A program made the translations under genes and the position numbers. This document shows positions 10,122 to 22,639 of a stretch of DNA of 64,000 nt, in pieces (within the stretch, counting starts at the first letter, position 1; every line of letters begins with the position of its first letter). The notes beneath the pieces were generated by a model. The model searched no databases and was not told where the DNA came from. It saw only the letters and a program-made list of their open reading frames with translations. This DNA is from Cylindrodendrum hubeiense (taxonomy: Eukaryota > Ascomycota > Sordariomycetes > Hypocreales > Nectriaceae), in NCBI GenBank assembly GCA_014621425.1, contig JAANBB010000018.1, forward strand, positions 186,001 through 250,000. Reading direction: 5' to 3'.

Positions 10122-12001
10122 TCACACCCGCTGATTAATGTCCTCCACCGCTGTCACAGCGCCCGGCTTTTCATCCAGCATTTCAATAACGCTCTCACCA
10201 GAGAAAAGGCGATCAACTTCCTCAAGTTCAAGGCCCTTAGTTTCAGGGAAGAAGAGGTAAATAATCGGGACCCAAGCGGTGTTTAGGACGGCAAAAATGA
10301 TATAAGTCTTCCAGCCAATCTTTTCGATTGCGATGGGCGTAATTTGCACAATCATCTAATAAATGAGTTAGGAACGCAAGACATGGAGTTTGAATGCAAC
10401 GGGAACACGGCTTACGTAGTTGAATATCCAGTTTGCGGCAGTGGAAATGGACGAGCCTCGTTGGCGCAAACGCAAGGGGAGAATCTCGGAACTGGTACAT
10501 GTTAGCAACATGTTTGGGGTATGCTTTGGCTTCCCATGGGACGTACGGGTAAACCCAAACCGTAGCTTGGAATCCAATTGTGAAAGCTCCTTGGAAGATG
10601 AAGAGCATGGCTGCGGCTCCGATACCGGCTGCGTGTGCGACTGCAGTATCGTTTTGGACTTGGTAGATCAGTCCGGATTGGACTGCCATAACTAGTGCCA
10701 TCACACTGATCATGGACAAGAGCTGAAACTGAGTCAGTAAAAGTGCTTGCAAGTGGTGTTGAGGATTTTACCAATGGCCTTCTTCCCACTCGATCGATCA
10801 AAAACCAGGGAATAAACGATGCTACGAAAAACCAAGTCTGAAGAAATCCCGACATGAGCGAGGACATTCTTGGGCTGAAGCCGACGCTGTGCTCGAACAA
10901 AGTGCTTGAGTAGTCTAGAGATAGTATTAGCATCTCAATTTCAAGCTTGAACTGAGTCTAGACTTACAGATAAGGGCGTTAATACCACCGAGCTGCTGCA
11001 TGCTCTGGATACCACAAGCAATAAGTAGCCTCTTCTGGGATTTAATGCGGTCATTCTTGAGGAGATCTTTCCAGGAACCAGCGCCAATAGAAGCCTCATA
11101 AGCGACTGTCTGGATGATTGAGTTGTGAAGACGTTGCACCTCAATGTTATCCGACGGAGCGGAGTGAATCCTAGCAAGGATTTCAAGACATTCATCTGGA
11201 CGATCATGGGAGGCCAACCATCTTGGGGTTTCCGGGATGAACATCAAGATGATCAGGATGGGGATGATGCAGAAGCATTGAAGAATGACAGGGACTCTCC
11301 AAGCGTAGCTACCAAGATGACTGGAGAAGCCATAGTCAATCCAGTAGACGAGGAAGATGCCGAAATTCAGGGTCGATAGCTGGGCGCAAACATCTGTCTT
11401 CGTGTCAGTACTGTATTCCGTATTCCACGTTGGAGATTAGAGTCGACATACAAACTCCTCGGCTTGATTTAGGACTGAACTCTGCCTGAAGAACAGGCAC
11501 GGTGGAGTTGATGATGCCCATGCCAACACCAGAGACAATTCGTCCGACAATGAGTTGGGGTCGGCCATATGACGCAGCCTGCAGAACAGCACCAACAATC
11601 ATGATCCAGCAGCCAATGGCAATGGTCTTGCGACGGCCAAGCTTCTCTCCGAAAATAGCCGACGAAATCGAGCCAAAGAAACAACCAACTACAGGTGTGA
11701 ATCATTGGTCAGTGATGTTCCCATGAGGTGAAATGATGTAACATATTCAACAAACCTTCGTAAATACCGACAATGAGGCCAATCATGTCAGATCCAGGAC
11801 TGTCAAAGGTGTCCAAGAACGCGGGTGCGTTGACTGGCAGAATTAGGTCAGTCAGATATCCAACGGAGCGAGCGATAGGGTCCAGCACTCACCTAGACCT
11901 CCCATCAAGCCATTGTCGAATCCAATCAACATGAAACCCAGCGAGGTCAACACGCTGACAGTCAGAATGAGCGCACGCCCTTGCAGCTCGGGCTTAGCCA
12001 T
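10122..12001 (-). CDS. MFS sugar transporter (sugar porter family)
   Basis: Eight exons rebuild a 492-residue protein: 12001-11893, 11833-11756, 11688-11452, 11393-10968, 10914-10772, 10722-10547, 10491-10416 and 10355-10122. All junctions keep frame and have GT-AG introns of about 50-65 nt. Sugar-porter motifs are present: GFDNGLMGG in the first helix, GEKLGRRKT after helix 2, the PETPRWLASHDR motif before the central loop, QQLGGINALI in helix 7, the WVYPSEILPLRLRQRG segment and the C-terminal FPETKGLELEEVD. It is a 12-helix plasma-membrane sugar/H+ symporter or facilitator; substrate unknown. It is transcribed divergently from the SDR gene. A fragment of it has been copied to 7.8 kb and hit by RIP, whereas this copy looks clean. 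Confidence 0.92.
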
Positions 12002-12300
12002 GTTGGCGGCGTTTGGTGCAGGCTGTTTGAAGATGTGACAAGGCTCTTTCGGCTCGCAATTGGGACAAGTTCAACCTGATTGATGACCAGAGGAAGAATG
12101 AATGTTGGCATAGGATGTTGTCGCAGCCGAGCAACGGAAATACCCACACTTAAGAACGTTCGTCTCCCTTTGACTCGTGACCGGTCATTCACCTAACTTG
12201 GGGGACTGTGGGGTCTCCACAGATCATGCGGGGTATTGATTCTGGGGCATGGAGTGATCTGGGGTTCTAGACTCGGAACTCGGCGAATGAGAACTGGCTT

Positions 12301-12310
12301 TGAATTGCCG
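12301..12310. promoter_or_regulatory. Variant half-site TGAATTGCCG in the MFS/SDR divergent promoter
   Basis: Differs by one base from TCAATTGCCG, the arm of the palindrome at 9617. It is followed by a second GCCG within AAACGCCG. It lies about 300 bp upstream of the transporter ATG. Confidence 0.4.
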
Positions 12311-12531
12311 TTCAAACGCCGAGGGCAAAGTCACTGCCCCTGTGGATACACCGCAAGTCCGACCCCGAGAAGGCCCGAGGGGGGAATATCCGGGGTTGAA
12401 AGCTTGTTTAAGATTAGTTAATTTGACTATTTGACGACCGACATGGAATCCAGAATAAGACAGGGCGCAATCGTCGTCACGTTGACATCCCTCAAACACG
12501 CTTGAGCGATAAGTGGACCTAGATGGGGTTG

Positions 12532-12541
12532 CGGCAATTGA
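12532..12541. promoter_or_regulatory. Half-site CGGCAATTGA in the MFS/SDR divergent promoter
   Basis: Exact copy of the palindrome arm at 9617-9626, about 160 bp upstream of the SDR start codon. A GTCGGCG follows immediately. The rest of the 700-bp intergenic region shows no gene. Confidence 0.5.
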
Positions 12542-12701
12542 GTCGGCGAATGAAGAAATACCCGCCAGCTGGGCGAAGGACGACCGCTCATGGACATTGA
12601 AGTCGTTTATAATAGAGCACGCTTCGAACATATGTTTCCATTCCCCTTTTCCGCGGCATTTGGAGTGACCTTTGTACCGCTTAATTCACAATTATCCCAT
12701 C

Positions 12702-13873
12702 ATGGCTACTCTTCAGCTTCAGACCGCCGATAACCGCGTGCAAGGCCGCTTAGCCCTTGTCACCGGATCAAGGTTCATAACATCCCTGTCTGGAAATCTC
12801 ACGCCAGTATCTGACCTTTCACAGTGGAGGAATTGGATCAGCTTGCGCCCGAGCCTTAGCTGCTGATGGATGTCACATCGCACTGCATTACTCTTCAAGT
12901 CAGGTATGTAGTTTGAGAAAGGTTAGTGACAGTCAAACTAATATCATTCAAGGCAAAAGCAGAGTCATTGGCGGGCGAGCTTAGAGACAAGTATCCCTCG
13001 CAGCTGTTCGTAACTGTAGCCGCAGATCTCTCGGATCGCGACTCGACACGAACACTCGTCCAGAGAGTCTTGACACAGCCAGAGGTTGCCGCTAAGCATG
13101 AAGCCATCTCAATCCTGGTTGCCAACGCCGGTTTGGGCCGTCGCATTCGAGACATCCAGGACATTGGAGAAGAGGATTGGGATGAAATGGCCGAGGTTAA
13201 CACTCGCAGTCAGTTTGTCGTGACGAAGGGATGCTTGCCAGGAATGAGGAAGCAAAGCTGGGGCCGTGTCATCTTGATTGGAAGCATCGCAAGTCGCGGC
13301 GGGGGTCTCAACGGTTGCCATTACGCTGCCTCAAAAGGTGCTCTTTGGTAAGTTAAAGAAGTCCAAATCACTTGCACCTATAACCAACTAACCTCAAATA
13401 GCTCAATGGGTTTAAACCTGGCCACATTGCTAGCCCCAGAGGGCGTCACTGTGAATATTGTAAGGAAACTTGATGAATTTGCTCTCGAATGAGGGGATCT
13501 GCCGGTGACATATGCTCATGTTTGTGTATAGGTTTCACCCGCAATGATCGGGTCTACTGGAATGATTCCAGCCCCAAAACAGCAGTAAGTCACAAAAATA
13601 AGATACAGGGTAACTGTTCGCTGACAAAAAGCAGGACATGGAGTGCGGATACCAATTTACAGAGCCTCATGTCCACAGATCCTGGCCTCGCTATTGCTGG
13701 CAGTATCCCTGTTCATCGGCTGGGCTTGCCGATTGAAGTTTCCAACGTTGTTTCCATGTTCGTTTTCGCCCCAGATTTCTTGGATTTTACGAAAGCTAAC
13801 GATATTGACTAGGTTCTCCAAGACTGGGTACATGACTGGCCAAGAGGTGGTCTTGGCGGGAGGCCTAAAATAG
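12702..13873 (+). CDS. Short-chain dehydrogenase/reductase (SDR), candidate sugar dehydrogenase
   Basis: Seven exons give a 279-residue protein: 12702-12772, 12825-12903, 12953-13347, 13402-13459, 13532-13584, 13635-13757 and 13813-13873. Classical SDR features are all present: TGSSGGIGSACA for NAD(P) binding, the NAG motif in ILVANAGLG, catalytic Ser in LIGSIASRGG, YAASKGAL as YxxxK, and the C-terminal GYMTGQEVVLAGGL. This is the FabG-like group, which includes ketoacyl reductases and aldose 1-dehydrogenases, so the sequence alone does not fix the substrate. A sugar porter lies upstream and an SMP-30 lactonase beyond it. Oxidation of an aldose to its lactone is therefore the most economical reading, as inference. 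Intron 1 has an atypical GTTCAT donor. Confidence 0.88.
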
Positions 13874-14364
13874 AACATCTGCAAACGAATATCTTAGATT
13901 TCCAATAGAATATAGAAGTTGTCGCGGAATTTTTGAACATATCCAGTCTTACAGATAGAGATGGTCTGAATGGAAAGAAAAAATCCTTTTCGCAGCTAAT
14001 ATCCCTGTTGCTTTGACCTCTGTCGCTTTGACTTCTTCAAGGTTTTCCGCCAGACTCTTTGACCTCGTTGATAAGACTAGGGCTTTGGTCTGAACCTTCC
14101 TTTTGTTCCTTTCTAAATAGCCTCATTATTATTTCTCTTGTCATTCTTTAAAGACCCAATCCTGGTTACCCAATTCACTCTTGCGACATTTCCTCGCTGA
14201 ACTAGAGGATGAAGATTTGCTGCGAATGGCATGATGAGTGGAACCCATCTGAACATTCCGCTCACGGAACCGTGCCTCTTAGTCGCGTGGCTGGGTGGAT
14301 CCATTCATGGGTGATCTAATTGGCCTCATTGATCCTCGGTTCAACGCCGTTCCAAACGCCGAAG

Positions 14365-14374
14365 TCAATTGCCG
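14365..14374. promoter_or_regulatory. Half-site TCAATTGCCG upstream of the Zn2Cys6 regulator gene
   Basis: Exact copy of the palindrome arm, 162-171 bp upstream of the chosen start of the regulator at 14536, consistent with autoregulation. Just before it, GCCGTTCCAAACGCCGA resembles a stretch at 12307 in the MFS/SDR promoter. The rest of 13874-14535 shows no gene. Confidence 0.5.
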
Positions 14375-14535
14375 GTGAGACCATGCTCCGCAACTAGTCT
14401 GAATTCAGCGACGCCGACGGCATTTGATGGCTGTCAGGCAATAGCTCCCATTTGTTTTCGGTCGGCGTATGCTTGAATACCCGCCATTCTTCCCCACACA
14501 ATCATCCCCGACGTGGTAGAAGGGCCACTGGACCG

Positions 14536-17103
14536 ATGGAACCATTGCCGGCCATGACAGAGGGCCGCGGGATGGCATTGGCGAAGGACAAGCGAGTCCC
14601 GCGTGCATGTCTGTCTTGCCGTGGGAGGAAGACGAAATGTGACCTGTGAGTTGATTCGACTGCAGCGCTTCAATTGGCGACACTTGACAGACACTAAGCC
14701 TACCTAGGGATTCTGACGGCTCGCCCGGGTCTCCCCCATGCCGGAGATGTCTAGAGGAACACCGGGAATGCATTCTGGCGAAATCAAGACGCGGTGGTCG
14801 CCGAGTCAGAGGGATCAAATCCTCGGGACAGCGTGACAAAGCGCCGCTACGGAATGATCGTAGTCATGATGTCAGCTTCGCCCGGGAAGGTGATGTTAGC
14901 AATGGGGATGATGCTCATGACGAGGGGATTCCACATGGCAACCGGAGACCGTCGGATGTGTTAGAACACTGGCAGTCTCCCCACGCAGCGGCTAACTGGC
15001 CCGGAGATGCATCTGGCTCCATCCAAGAACAGGCTCCACTGGCAGGAGGTTCAGATGGTCTTGAAGGGCGTATCACGTCTGCAGATCTCTTGAACCCATC
15101 CGATGCGCTGGATTTGCTCGCTCAAGTTGCTGATCTCGACACTCATGAACGCGGCGGTCCATCCAGATCCACAGGACCCAGCAACAATGCCCAAGGAGTC
15201 CCAGCGGACATGATTGGTTCGGCAGCTCAATACCCACCCATAGCAGAAGGCATCTTGCCCCTCTCACAAGCTTCTGTACTTGTTCAGTAGTTGGTACACT
15301 GTACTCTTTCATATCAAACTTTTATTAACATGCGATAGCTATCACCAGCGTTTTCACCCGTTCTTCCCAATTGCTCATAAGCCTATTTTTGATGGCGAGG
15401 ATGTCTCAGAATGGATTGAGAAGGAGGAACACCTTTTGACAGCCATTTTGACTGTTGCCTCTAAAGATGACCCAGCATGGGCTGCCGTGCACGAGGCCTG
15501 TTCACGCCACATGGAGAGTCTAATGTCCAAGTTGATATACACTGGCTCAACTACCGTCGGCGCCGTTGAAGCCATGCTTATTCTTGCCGAATGGGCTCCT
15601 CAACATCCACAGGAAAACGCCGTAATTGGCTGTGGCAAAGAGGACCAGGGTGCATGGATGCTCGTCGGTGTCGCCATAAGACTCGGCTACCTCCAAAGAC
15701 TAGAACAGACTGGGCTGCTTCTGGAGAAGGACGTACAGTCAGAGAACTTCAGCCGCAAGCGAATTGCCTGGGCAGGTACGACTCTCTCTTCCCACCAACA
15801 GCACTTTTCCGACGTACTGAGTCTTCTATAGCATGCTATATGAGTGATCGTCAAGTATCCATCCGACTCGGCAAGGGGTTTTGGTCTCGTGGGCCTGGCC
15901 CATCAACCAACCTCCGCGCTGCTGACTTTCCATCTTTGAAAGCACAGAAGCTTGGGTCTGACGATCTTGCGCTGTTATTTCAGGCACATCTGGAATTGAC
16001 ACAGCTTTTCAGCAATGCTCATGATATCCTCTACTCCTCTACAAGCCATAGGGAACAACTATATGTTGGAGGCGAATACGTCAGATACATTGTATGGTAT
16101 TTCTACTTATTATGGCATGGTCATCACTAATTTCTCTAGGATGACTTCTCCTCGGTTCTTCGAAAATGGAAGCTTTCATGGGGAGGCTTAAGCTGTTTGT
16201 TATCCCAATAGTCAAGTCAAGACAGCCCCCGCTTACACTACGCTATAGTCACACCTCATGTCAAGGCATCTCTAATACTTTCTTACGATTTCCTCCGGTT
16301 ATACATCAACGCCTTCGCATTTCAAGCGACAATAAACCGGGCTATGGCCAGGGCTCGCCAAGCGTCACCAAATACAGCACCGATCATAGGACCACTATTC
16401 GCGGACTTAGCCGCAGCTCCCGACGCACGATTTATTTATGAGTCAATCGATGCCGCGCACTCACTACTTGGTACATTAAACAGTTTCATCGACCCTGTGA
16501 TGGGTTTGAAGTATATGCCACTGAAGTATTATTTATATGTGATATATGCAGCAGTTTTCCTGTTCAAAGTACGCGAAGATCATGCTCATTGTGAAGAAAA
16601 CGCGCTGACATATTGGTCTCACCATTCAGGCCAGATTGGCAGGGGCAATCAATGCTTCGGATACAACTGGGATGCGACGTGCCATTCATGAAACTGTCAT
16701 TAGACTCCAGAAGACGTCTGAAAACCCTCAAAGTGTCGGCCATCGTTACGCCCGATCTCTCCGCTTACTATGGCGTAAGTTGATGGGCAGACCGATAAAT
16801 CAGGCGGATACAAGGCGAACATCCGTTGGAGACCCATCGTCAATAGCGCTCGCTTCTGCTCCTTTTCAACCGAGGATAGACTGTAGCGATTGGACTGCAG
16901 AGCTAGAGAGTCTGAATGGGTTCTCTTGGAGGGATCTAGACTCTCTCGGCCAGTACATTGCTGACAATGCAACTATAAGCACCGCGGATGGTGCGTTAAC
17001 CAGCCCCGAGGTCACGTCAGATCAAGGAATAGGTGGGATCGATAACATGACTGCCGGGTTCTGGTATGATAATCTGTGGTCTGGAAATAATATTATCTTC
17101 TAA
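14536..17103 (+). CDS. Zn2Cys6 transcription factor with fungal-specific TF domain
   Basis: Seven exons rebuild a 744-residue protein: 14536-14645, 14708-15286, 15339-15775, 15832-16091, 16140-16194, 16249-16568 and 16630-17103. The N-terminus holds the binuclear zinc cluster ACLSCRGRKTKCDL followed by PCRRCLEEHREC, six cysteines in all, split by intron 1 after the first three. A linker of about 150 residues follows, then the middle homology region (RFHPFFPIAHKPIF, LLTAILTVASKD, AWMLVGVAIRLGYLQRLE, KRIAWAACYMSDRQVSIRLG). An earlier ATG at 14452 or a later one at 14554 is possible. It adjoins the SDR and lactonase genes and has a cluster half-site in its promoter, so it is a good candidate pathway-specific activator. 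Confidence 0.88.
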
Positions 17104-17277
17104 ATACCACGGTTGAGTATCAATACGCGCACCGTTAATATATGGAACATAATTTAAATGCTTGTACAATCTCTTTGTAGATGAAATAGTCTGCGTTGTA
17201 TTAAACTTCATGTATTCATGTATTCATGTATAATACCCCATTTATCTGTGGATAATAGCTGTATAAGATGTTCGTAT

Positions 17278-19562
17278 TTACATAAGGCCTATGTTATGAT
17301 CAATTGTGAAGTTGTCTGAGAACTGCATGGAAACATCATCCCAGTTATATTGTGCAAACCAATCCTCATCCCACTCAACCTGCTCCAGTAATTCTGAGTC
17401 GATATGCCCTGCAAGACGTCCTGCCTCATTATGGCAATGCGTCATTAATGCAGAGTCTGCATCTTCAACTCCTTGCTCGACATTAATAACGAGGATCTGG
17501 TCGATGTATTGATCGACCTCTCGTCGAGCTCTATGCGAAAGTTGCTGGCGACGTATCCTGATTGTATCGTGGAATGTGCCCAGTATCTCACTATAAAGCC
17601 TCGACTGAGGATTTGCTTCGCCAATTCGTTTTAGAACCTCGCAAACCCCAGCAAAGCTGTCTTGAAAATCGGGTCTTGGATCACCGGTAAATAGAGAGAA
17701 GCCAAGAATTAAACCAGCACTGAATATCCACGCTCTGTGAGTAGTTAGCATAGCTTCCTTGCGACATCCCCTCGTTGAAGTTCTTACTTGAAGAGACACA
17801 GGTTCCCGATGGGTAAGCCTGATAAGTCAACCACTACGGCGAGTTTTTGACATAGATCGCCAATATAAGCAGCTGAACTCATGCAAACCTGGGCCAGGCC
17901 AGCTATTTTCGGATCTGGAATAATCTTCGGGTCTGGTACGTTGCCTCGCTCGTCGAATGGTTTTTGACGAAGCTTGGACATCAGATGTTGGATGAGAAAG
18001 GGGCGTGTGACGAGAATTACTGAAAAGTAGTATAAGCTGGAGACGTGAATCTTCTCAAGGAAAATCTTTTGATCTGCTGAATCGAATGAGCATGTCTCAG
18101 TTGGCGAAAATCGACGAAGAGAACTAGGCAGGCCCTGGCTCCACAAACGCAGTTTCTCTAGCAGATCCTCTGCTGTCGACACATCAATAATGACGCCTCT
18201 GCTTAATATTTGGCTGATATCATCCAATAGCGCGGCTCCTTTCAAAGATGCATTGAATGAAGGCTGAGCTGGGTCAAGGGGCAGGGCATTCAAATCATGA
18301 CGCGTTGCTCTGGGAACAGTACAGGGCCGTCCTAGAATAGAACTCGTCAAGACATCTAGTATGCATAAGCTGTGCCATATTCGCAGCCTGATTATGTTAG
18401 TCACTTGGACAAGACGTCCAGCGGCATGGAATCACATGATCGCGGAATCACTAACCTCGAATGTGGCCATTCCTCTCTATGGGCAGCCTTCCAACTCATG
18501 GGTTGATGTAAGCCCAGGATAATTGCAGCTTTCGATGCCACGCCAAGATAAATGAAAGCTGCATTTTGTTGGCAATCACCGAGTGTGTAAAAGGCAAGGA
18601 GGACAAATAGTCGGACCATGCTTAGGCTCGGTGACGCCAGCATTCCGTTGAATGCTACCTGTCGGGCTCTTGTGAAATACGCCGCAGCGCATTGTGTGTC
18701 TTCCGGACCAGATGCTCGGGCTTGAGCCCCAATTGCCACGGCCATTTCCAAGGATGCAAGATCATTTCGTTTCATCTCTGATAAGGAAGATCCTGCGCCT
18801 TGATCTGAAAAATATTCTAATTCAGCTGGCGAGAAGAGATGCAACAAGGCGCTCGTCTGGGAGCTTGTTAGTTCAGTTGACGAGTAGAACTGGTATACAT
18901 ACCGCCTCTAAATATGACTGCAGTAACGCTCTTCTATGTTCTTGCGACAGACTCATGTCGTCATGTTCGGCCTTGTCGGCGTTATCTTCGAACATGGCGT
19001 TCTGCCGTCCATCGGTGAATGATGTTGGGCCCACAAAGGGCCTCAGCTTCTGCCGTAAGAATTCCAGGAAAGGCAATGAAGCTATGTCCCCAATATAGAC
19101 TCCACATAGGCGTGAGCATCAACCACTTCAGGAGGCCGGCAATGGAGAATATTGGTACTTACTTTTTTCACCGTTGGAACCAGTGACAAACCGTTCTCTG
19201 GGTGACTCGGACTCTTCACAAGGAACATCGTTCGTAGCAAGCCGTGTGACTGTTGCTATTGGAACCAAAGCTGAGGCCTCGGGAGATCGTATCGATGAGG
19301 TTGATTGAGGGGTGCTGTTCGTAATAGAGGATGGGGTGGATGAAGGTAGTAGTTGAGGTACTGAATCCTGGCTTCTCACACTGGCATTACATTGAACGCG
19401 GTGCTTTCCAGGGCTTGGATAGCTGCAGTCATCGGGACGATCTCGTCTGATACACGCGGCGCAGGGGAGCTTCGAGTCACAGCGTATCTTGGAGGCCTTG
19501 CAGGACCTGCAGGCCCTGGACGAGCGCTGGCGATTCTCTGGTCGTACTTTCCGACGGGGCAT
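17278..19562 (-). CDS. Second Zn2Cys6 transcription factor
   Basis: Five exons encode 684 residues: 19562-19163, 19099-18903, 18856-18456, 18387-17788 and 17734-17278. The zinc cluster near the start reads RACRSCKASKIRCD, then PCAACIRRDRPDDC. The region after intron 1 (YIGDIASLPFLEFLR) is the conserved entry to the fungal-specific TF domain, and choosing it requires a GAG acceptor at 19102-19100. Later segments (YLGVASKAAIILGLH, YYFSVILVTRPFLI) are typical of the domain. ATG 19562 is the first true ATG of the frame. The gene converges on the first regulator and diverges from the alpha/beta hydrolase, so it could serve either neighbouring cluster. Confidence 0.87.
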
Positions 19563-20086
19563 ATTGCACAACCATGTGGGAAATCAGTGGGCTACGAGGC
19601 AAGATGCATCAAACTTGCACTTGTAAAGATATCGACGTCTGAAATCATGTGTCTTGAGGTGCAGAATTGCGGGGAAGCTTCATTAACCTGTTGGGTGGTG
19701 CACTAACGAATGCGTGGCGGCGATAACGGATGATCCACCGACTGAGATATTGGCGACTTAAGCCTGAATCGGGATGTGGCTGTGAAGAGCCAATGATCTG
19801 GAGCGGATATTGACAATGACGATGAACCTTGCATTCCAAACACGTCCATGATAGCTAGCTGCTAGCTCTACGGCCAAACCGCGGCGGCCGGGCATCTACT
19901 TCCGGGCTCTGCAAGGTCCGCCCTGCCTCTGTACGTTATCTGATTTCGGGGACGATAGCTTGGCGGAAAGGAAGTGATAGTGAATATAGCTCGTGCAAGG
20001 CGCTCTCCTTTGCGGGCATAACTATGGATTATGCTGGATGAAGATGTATACGGTGTCGGCGACGGTCCAGGATGTGAACATGTCAA

Positions 20087-20106
20087 GGGGCTCGGTCCGA
20101 GACCCC
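20087..20106. promoter_or_regulatory. Palindromic candidate operator CTCGGTCCGAG between regulator and hydrolase
   Basis: The 11-bp palindrome at 20091-20101 is extended by GGGG on one side and ACCCC on the other. The same core is found at 24973 and, with one or a few changes, at 25264, 32542 and 32593. It sits in the 920-bp divergent promoter between 19562 (-) and 20482 (+). The rest of this interval shows no gene. Confidence 0.55.
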
Positions 20107-20481
20107 TGTTGATAAGAGAAATTGAACCATGTGGGGCAGAACATGGTGGAGTGGAGTCTGTGTGCTCCGGTCTGGCGTCGATTCGAGCTGTCAACTCGTG
20201 CTGAAACCAGGGGAAGACCCAATGACGTTTGTATCATTATCAATACTAGGATACGTGACTCGGCACTACTATTCCTCTACTGTACAGAGTTCATCAGCAT
20301 AGTAGGTGCATTAGCCGAGACGGAGGGCGGCCAGTGTAAATAGAGTCTCAGGTCGATTAAATATCGGGACAATTTACTCGACGTAGACCTACCTGCCTAC
20401 CCTGGAACACTTGCCACGATCTCATAATCGCTACACTTTCCTATCCAAATTTAATATTGACATATAAAACATCACGAAAGA

Positions 20482-21896
20482 ATGGATACTAAACAAATTA
20501 TGGAGACTATTTTTGCGAAGATTGCTCAGGATACGTCAAAGTTCAATCTCGGGGATGAAGAGGTAGGTTTCCCCGCTATTGGAAGGATCTTAGCAAAATT
20601 GACGGGTTACCTTTTCCAGATATGGCGGAAGCTGTACGAACCCATTCTTGAGAGTAAGCCAAAAAATGTAGCTACCATTAAGAACCAGCGATATGGACCT
20701 GCAGATCGAAACCTTCTGGACGTCTTCTTCCCACTCGCCGATACACGAGCGGGTAGGCCCGTTTTATTATTCGTCCATGGCGGCGGCTTCTTCTCTGGTG
20801 GCAAGGATTGGAGCGAAAAGGTACACCTAAACAAATCGTTAGTGAAGCAACGCTAATGAAGTATCAGTGCTGGGCCAATGTCGGCAACTTCTTTGCCCAG
20901 CAAGGGATGGTTGTAGTAGTAGCTAATCACCAGCTGGTATACTACGACCCCAAGGCCAATGATGCCGATGGTGTGGGAGAAAATGTATCCGCCAAGTATC
21001 CAGATGGTGCAGACGATATTCAACTTACTCGAGAGTGGATCTATGAGAATATTTCGAAAAGGGAATATGGCCAAGGATCTCCCGAAAACGTCGTATTAAT
21101 GGGCCACTCATCCGGTGGTGCCCACATTGCCATGAACCTCTACGCAGAAGGTAAGTGGAGTATCCAGAGTTTGCCAGTGGTGCAGAACTAAACTTCAGAA
21201 ATCAGGTGACCCTCAAAGGGTTTCTCGGAAAGATGTATTTCCCCCAGTGGCTGGTGTCATCTACCTGAGCGTCCCATTTTGGTACGACCGGGAAAAGCCC
21301 CTTCGACAGAAGATAATCCGCCGCTACTACGGAAGTGATGCCGAGGACGTGTGGGGTGTGAGTAATAGCGATATTCACCGTGCGGTATATTTAAAGATCT
21401 AACGATTTCAGCCCCGATCTGCACTTGGGTTGTTCCAACGGCTTCCAGATGATTCGCCTTTACTGTAATTCCACACTCGCCTCAGAAAACTCCATGGAGC
21501 TGACCTTTCTGCTTAGTGACTCGAGCAAGATTCCCATCTATATTGGAACTGTAAAATGGGAGGTGTAAGTTCCACTCTATTTCCTGCAATCCTACCTAGC
21601 TAATTTTTCCTTGTCTCATTTATAGCAAGGAATCTTGCGATGCCACCATAGACTTCTTCAATGCCTACCGCGCCAAGAGTATCCCCGCTGGCACATTACC
21701 GAACTTCCACGTGTTGGATAAACACAACCATGTAACGTATGATCTCTGGGATAACATAGACGGTATTTGCAAACAGCTAATGATTTCGTCAAGCAACGTG
21801 TTATCCATTGGTACCGAAGATTCTGTCCAGGCAGAAAAGCTTCTCGAGTTTATCCGCTCGTGTATTCCGAGTCTAAGCTCAGGCAGTAAGCTATAA
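20482..21896 (+). CDS. Alpha/beta hydrolase (esterase/lipase-like, HGGG type)
   Basis: Six exons give 381 residues: 20482-20820, 20868-21150, 21206-21357, 21412-21464, 21517-21564 and 21626-21896. Oxyanion motif VLLFVHGGGFFSGGKDW and nucleophile elbow VVLMGHSSGGAHIA (Ser) place it in the HSL/carboxylesterase-like group. The C-terminal part IPIYIGTVKWEV and FHVLDKHNHVTYDLW supplies the acid region and the catalytic His. No signal peptide is visible, so a cytosolic esterase or lactonase is likely; substrate unknown. Introns 4 and 5 enclose a 48-nt exon needed to keep frame. It is divergent from a Zn2Cys6 regulator with the shared palindrome between them. Confidence 0.85.
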
Positions 21897-22639
21897 GGTT
21901 TCATCTAGTTCTTGGAGTCAAGGATCTAGAGTACATACGGCAAGGGACTGACAATCTCCGCAGCAGGAGTCGAATCTAAGCTTCCGAAGTCAAGGCCTCG
22001 GCTGTGATAGATACTCGATGGTGAGAGTTCATAAGGGGAAAATGACTTATTGTAAATTGGAACACAGTTTCACGCCTGTATCTTCTAGTTTCAGATAGAC
22101 TATTATTGAAATAAAGTGACGAAGATGATTATCGAATGTTTTACATACCAAAGTCCTTGTGATAAGTACGGTGTTACGCTCGAAGATATCGCATATCTTC
22201 ATTCCAGTCATGATACTAGATCCCTATTATGAGATGGTTCAACTGAAGGGGATATCCACACTTACGAGAATTGCAAGCCTTTGGCATTGGAAGGTGTTGG
22301 AACAATCCAAGCTGTGGGAATATCTTCTGTTCGCTAATGTAAATCACCAACTTCACAAGGCAATCGGGAAATTAGATCCGTTCTGGGTGATTAGGATATT
22401 CAGGCTCCAGCAAGAGAGCAATGAGCGACAGGTACATGAATTCAAATTAAATGGAAACAGACGTGGAGAAATTGATCCATAGAAAATTAACGGAGCGGCT
22501 CACAGTAACGAGTGACTGCGACTTGCTCAATACTATTTAATGACAAAATAGCCGATTTACAAACATGTCCACATGATAAACACTAGACAAAGCAGAAGAG
22601 GAAGGATCGTCTCCAATATTATTGATGTTTGAATGCAGA
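21897..22639. other. Convergent intergenic region
   Basis: Lies between the hydrolase 3' end and the 3' end of the Dal5-like transporter. A 107-codon frame at 22159-22482 shows no recognisable features. Confidence 0.4.

Noticed and set aside
12224..12631. 135-codon minus-strand frame in the MFS/SDR intergenic region
   Set aside because: Covers the divergent promoter, has low-complexity composition with no domain features, and contains the candidate operators.
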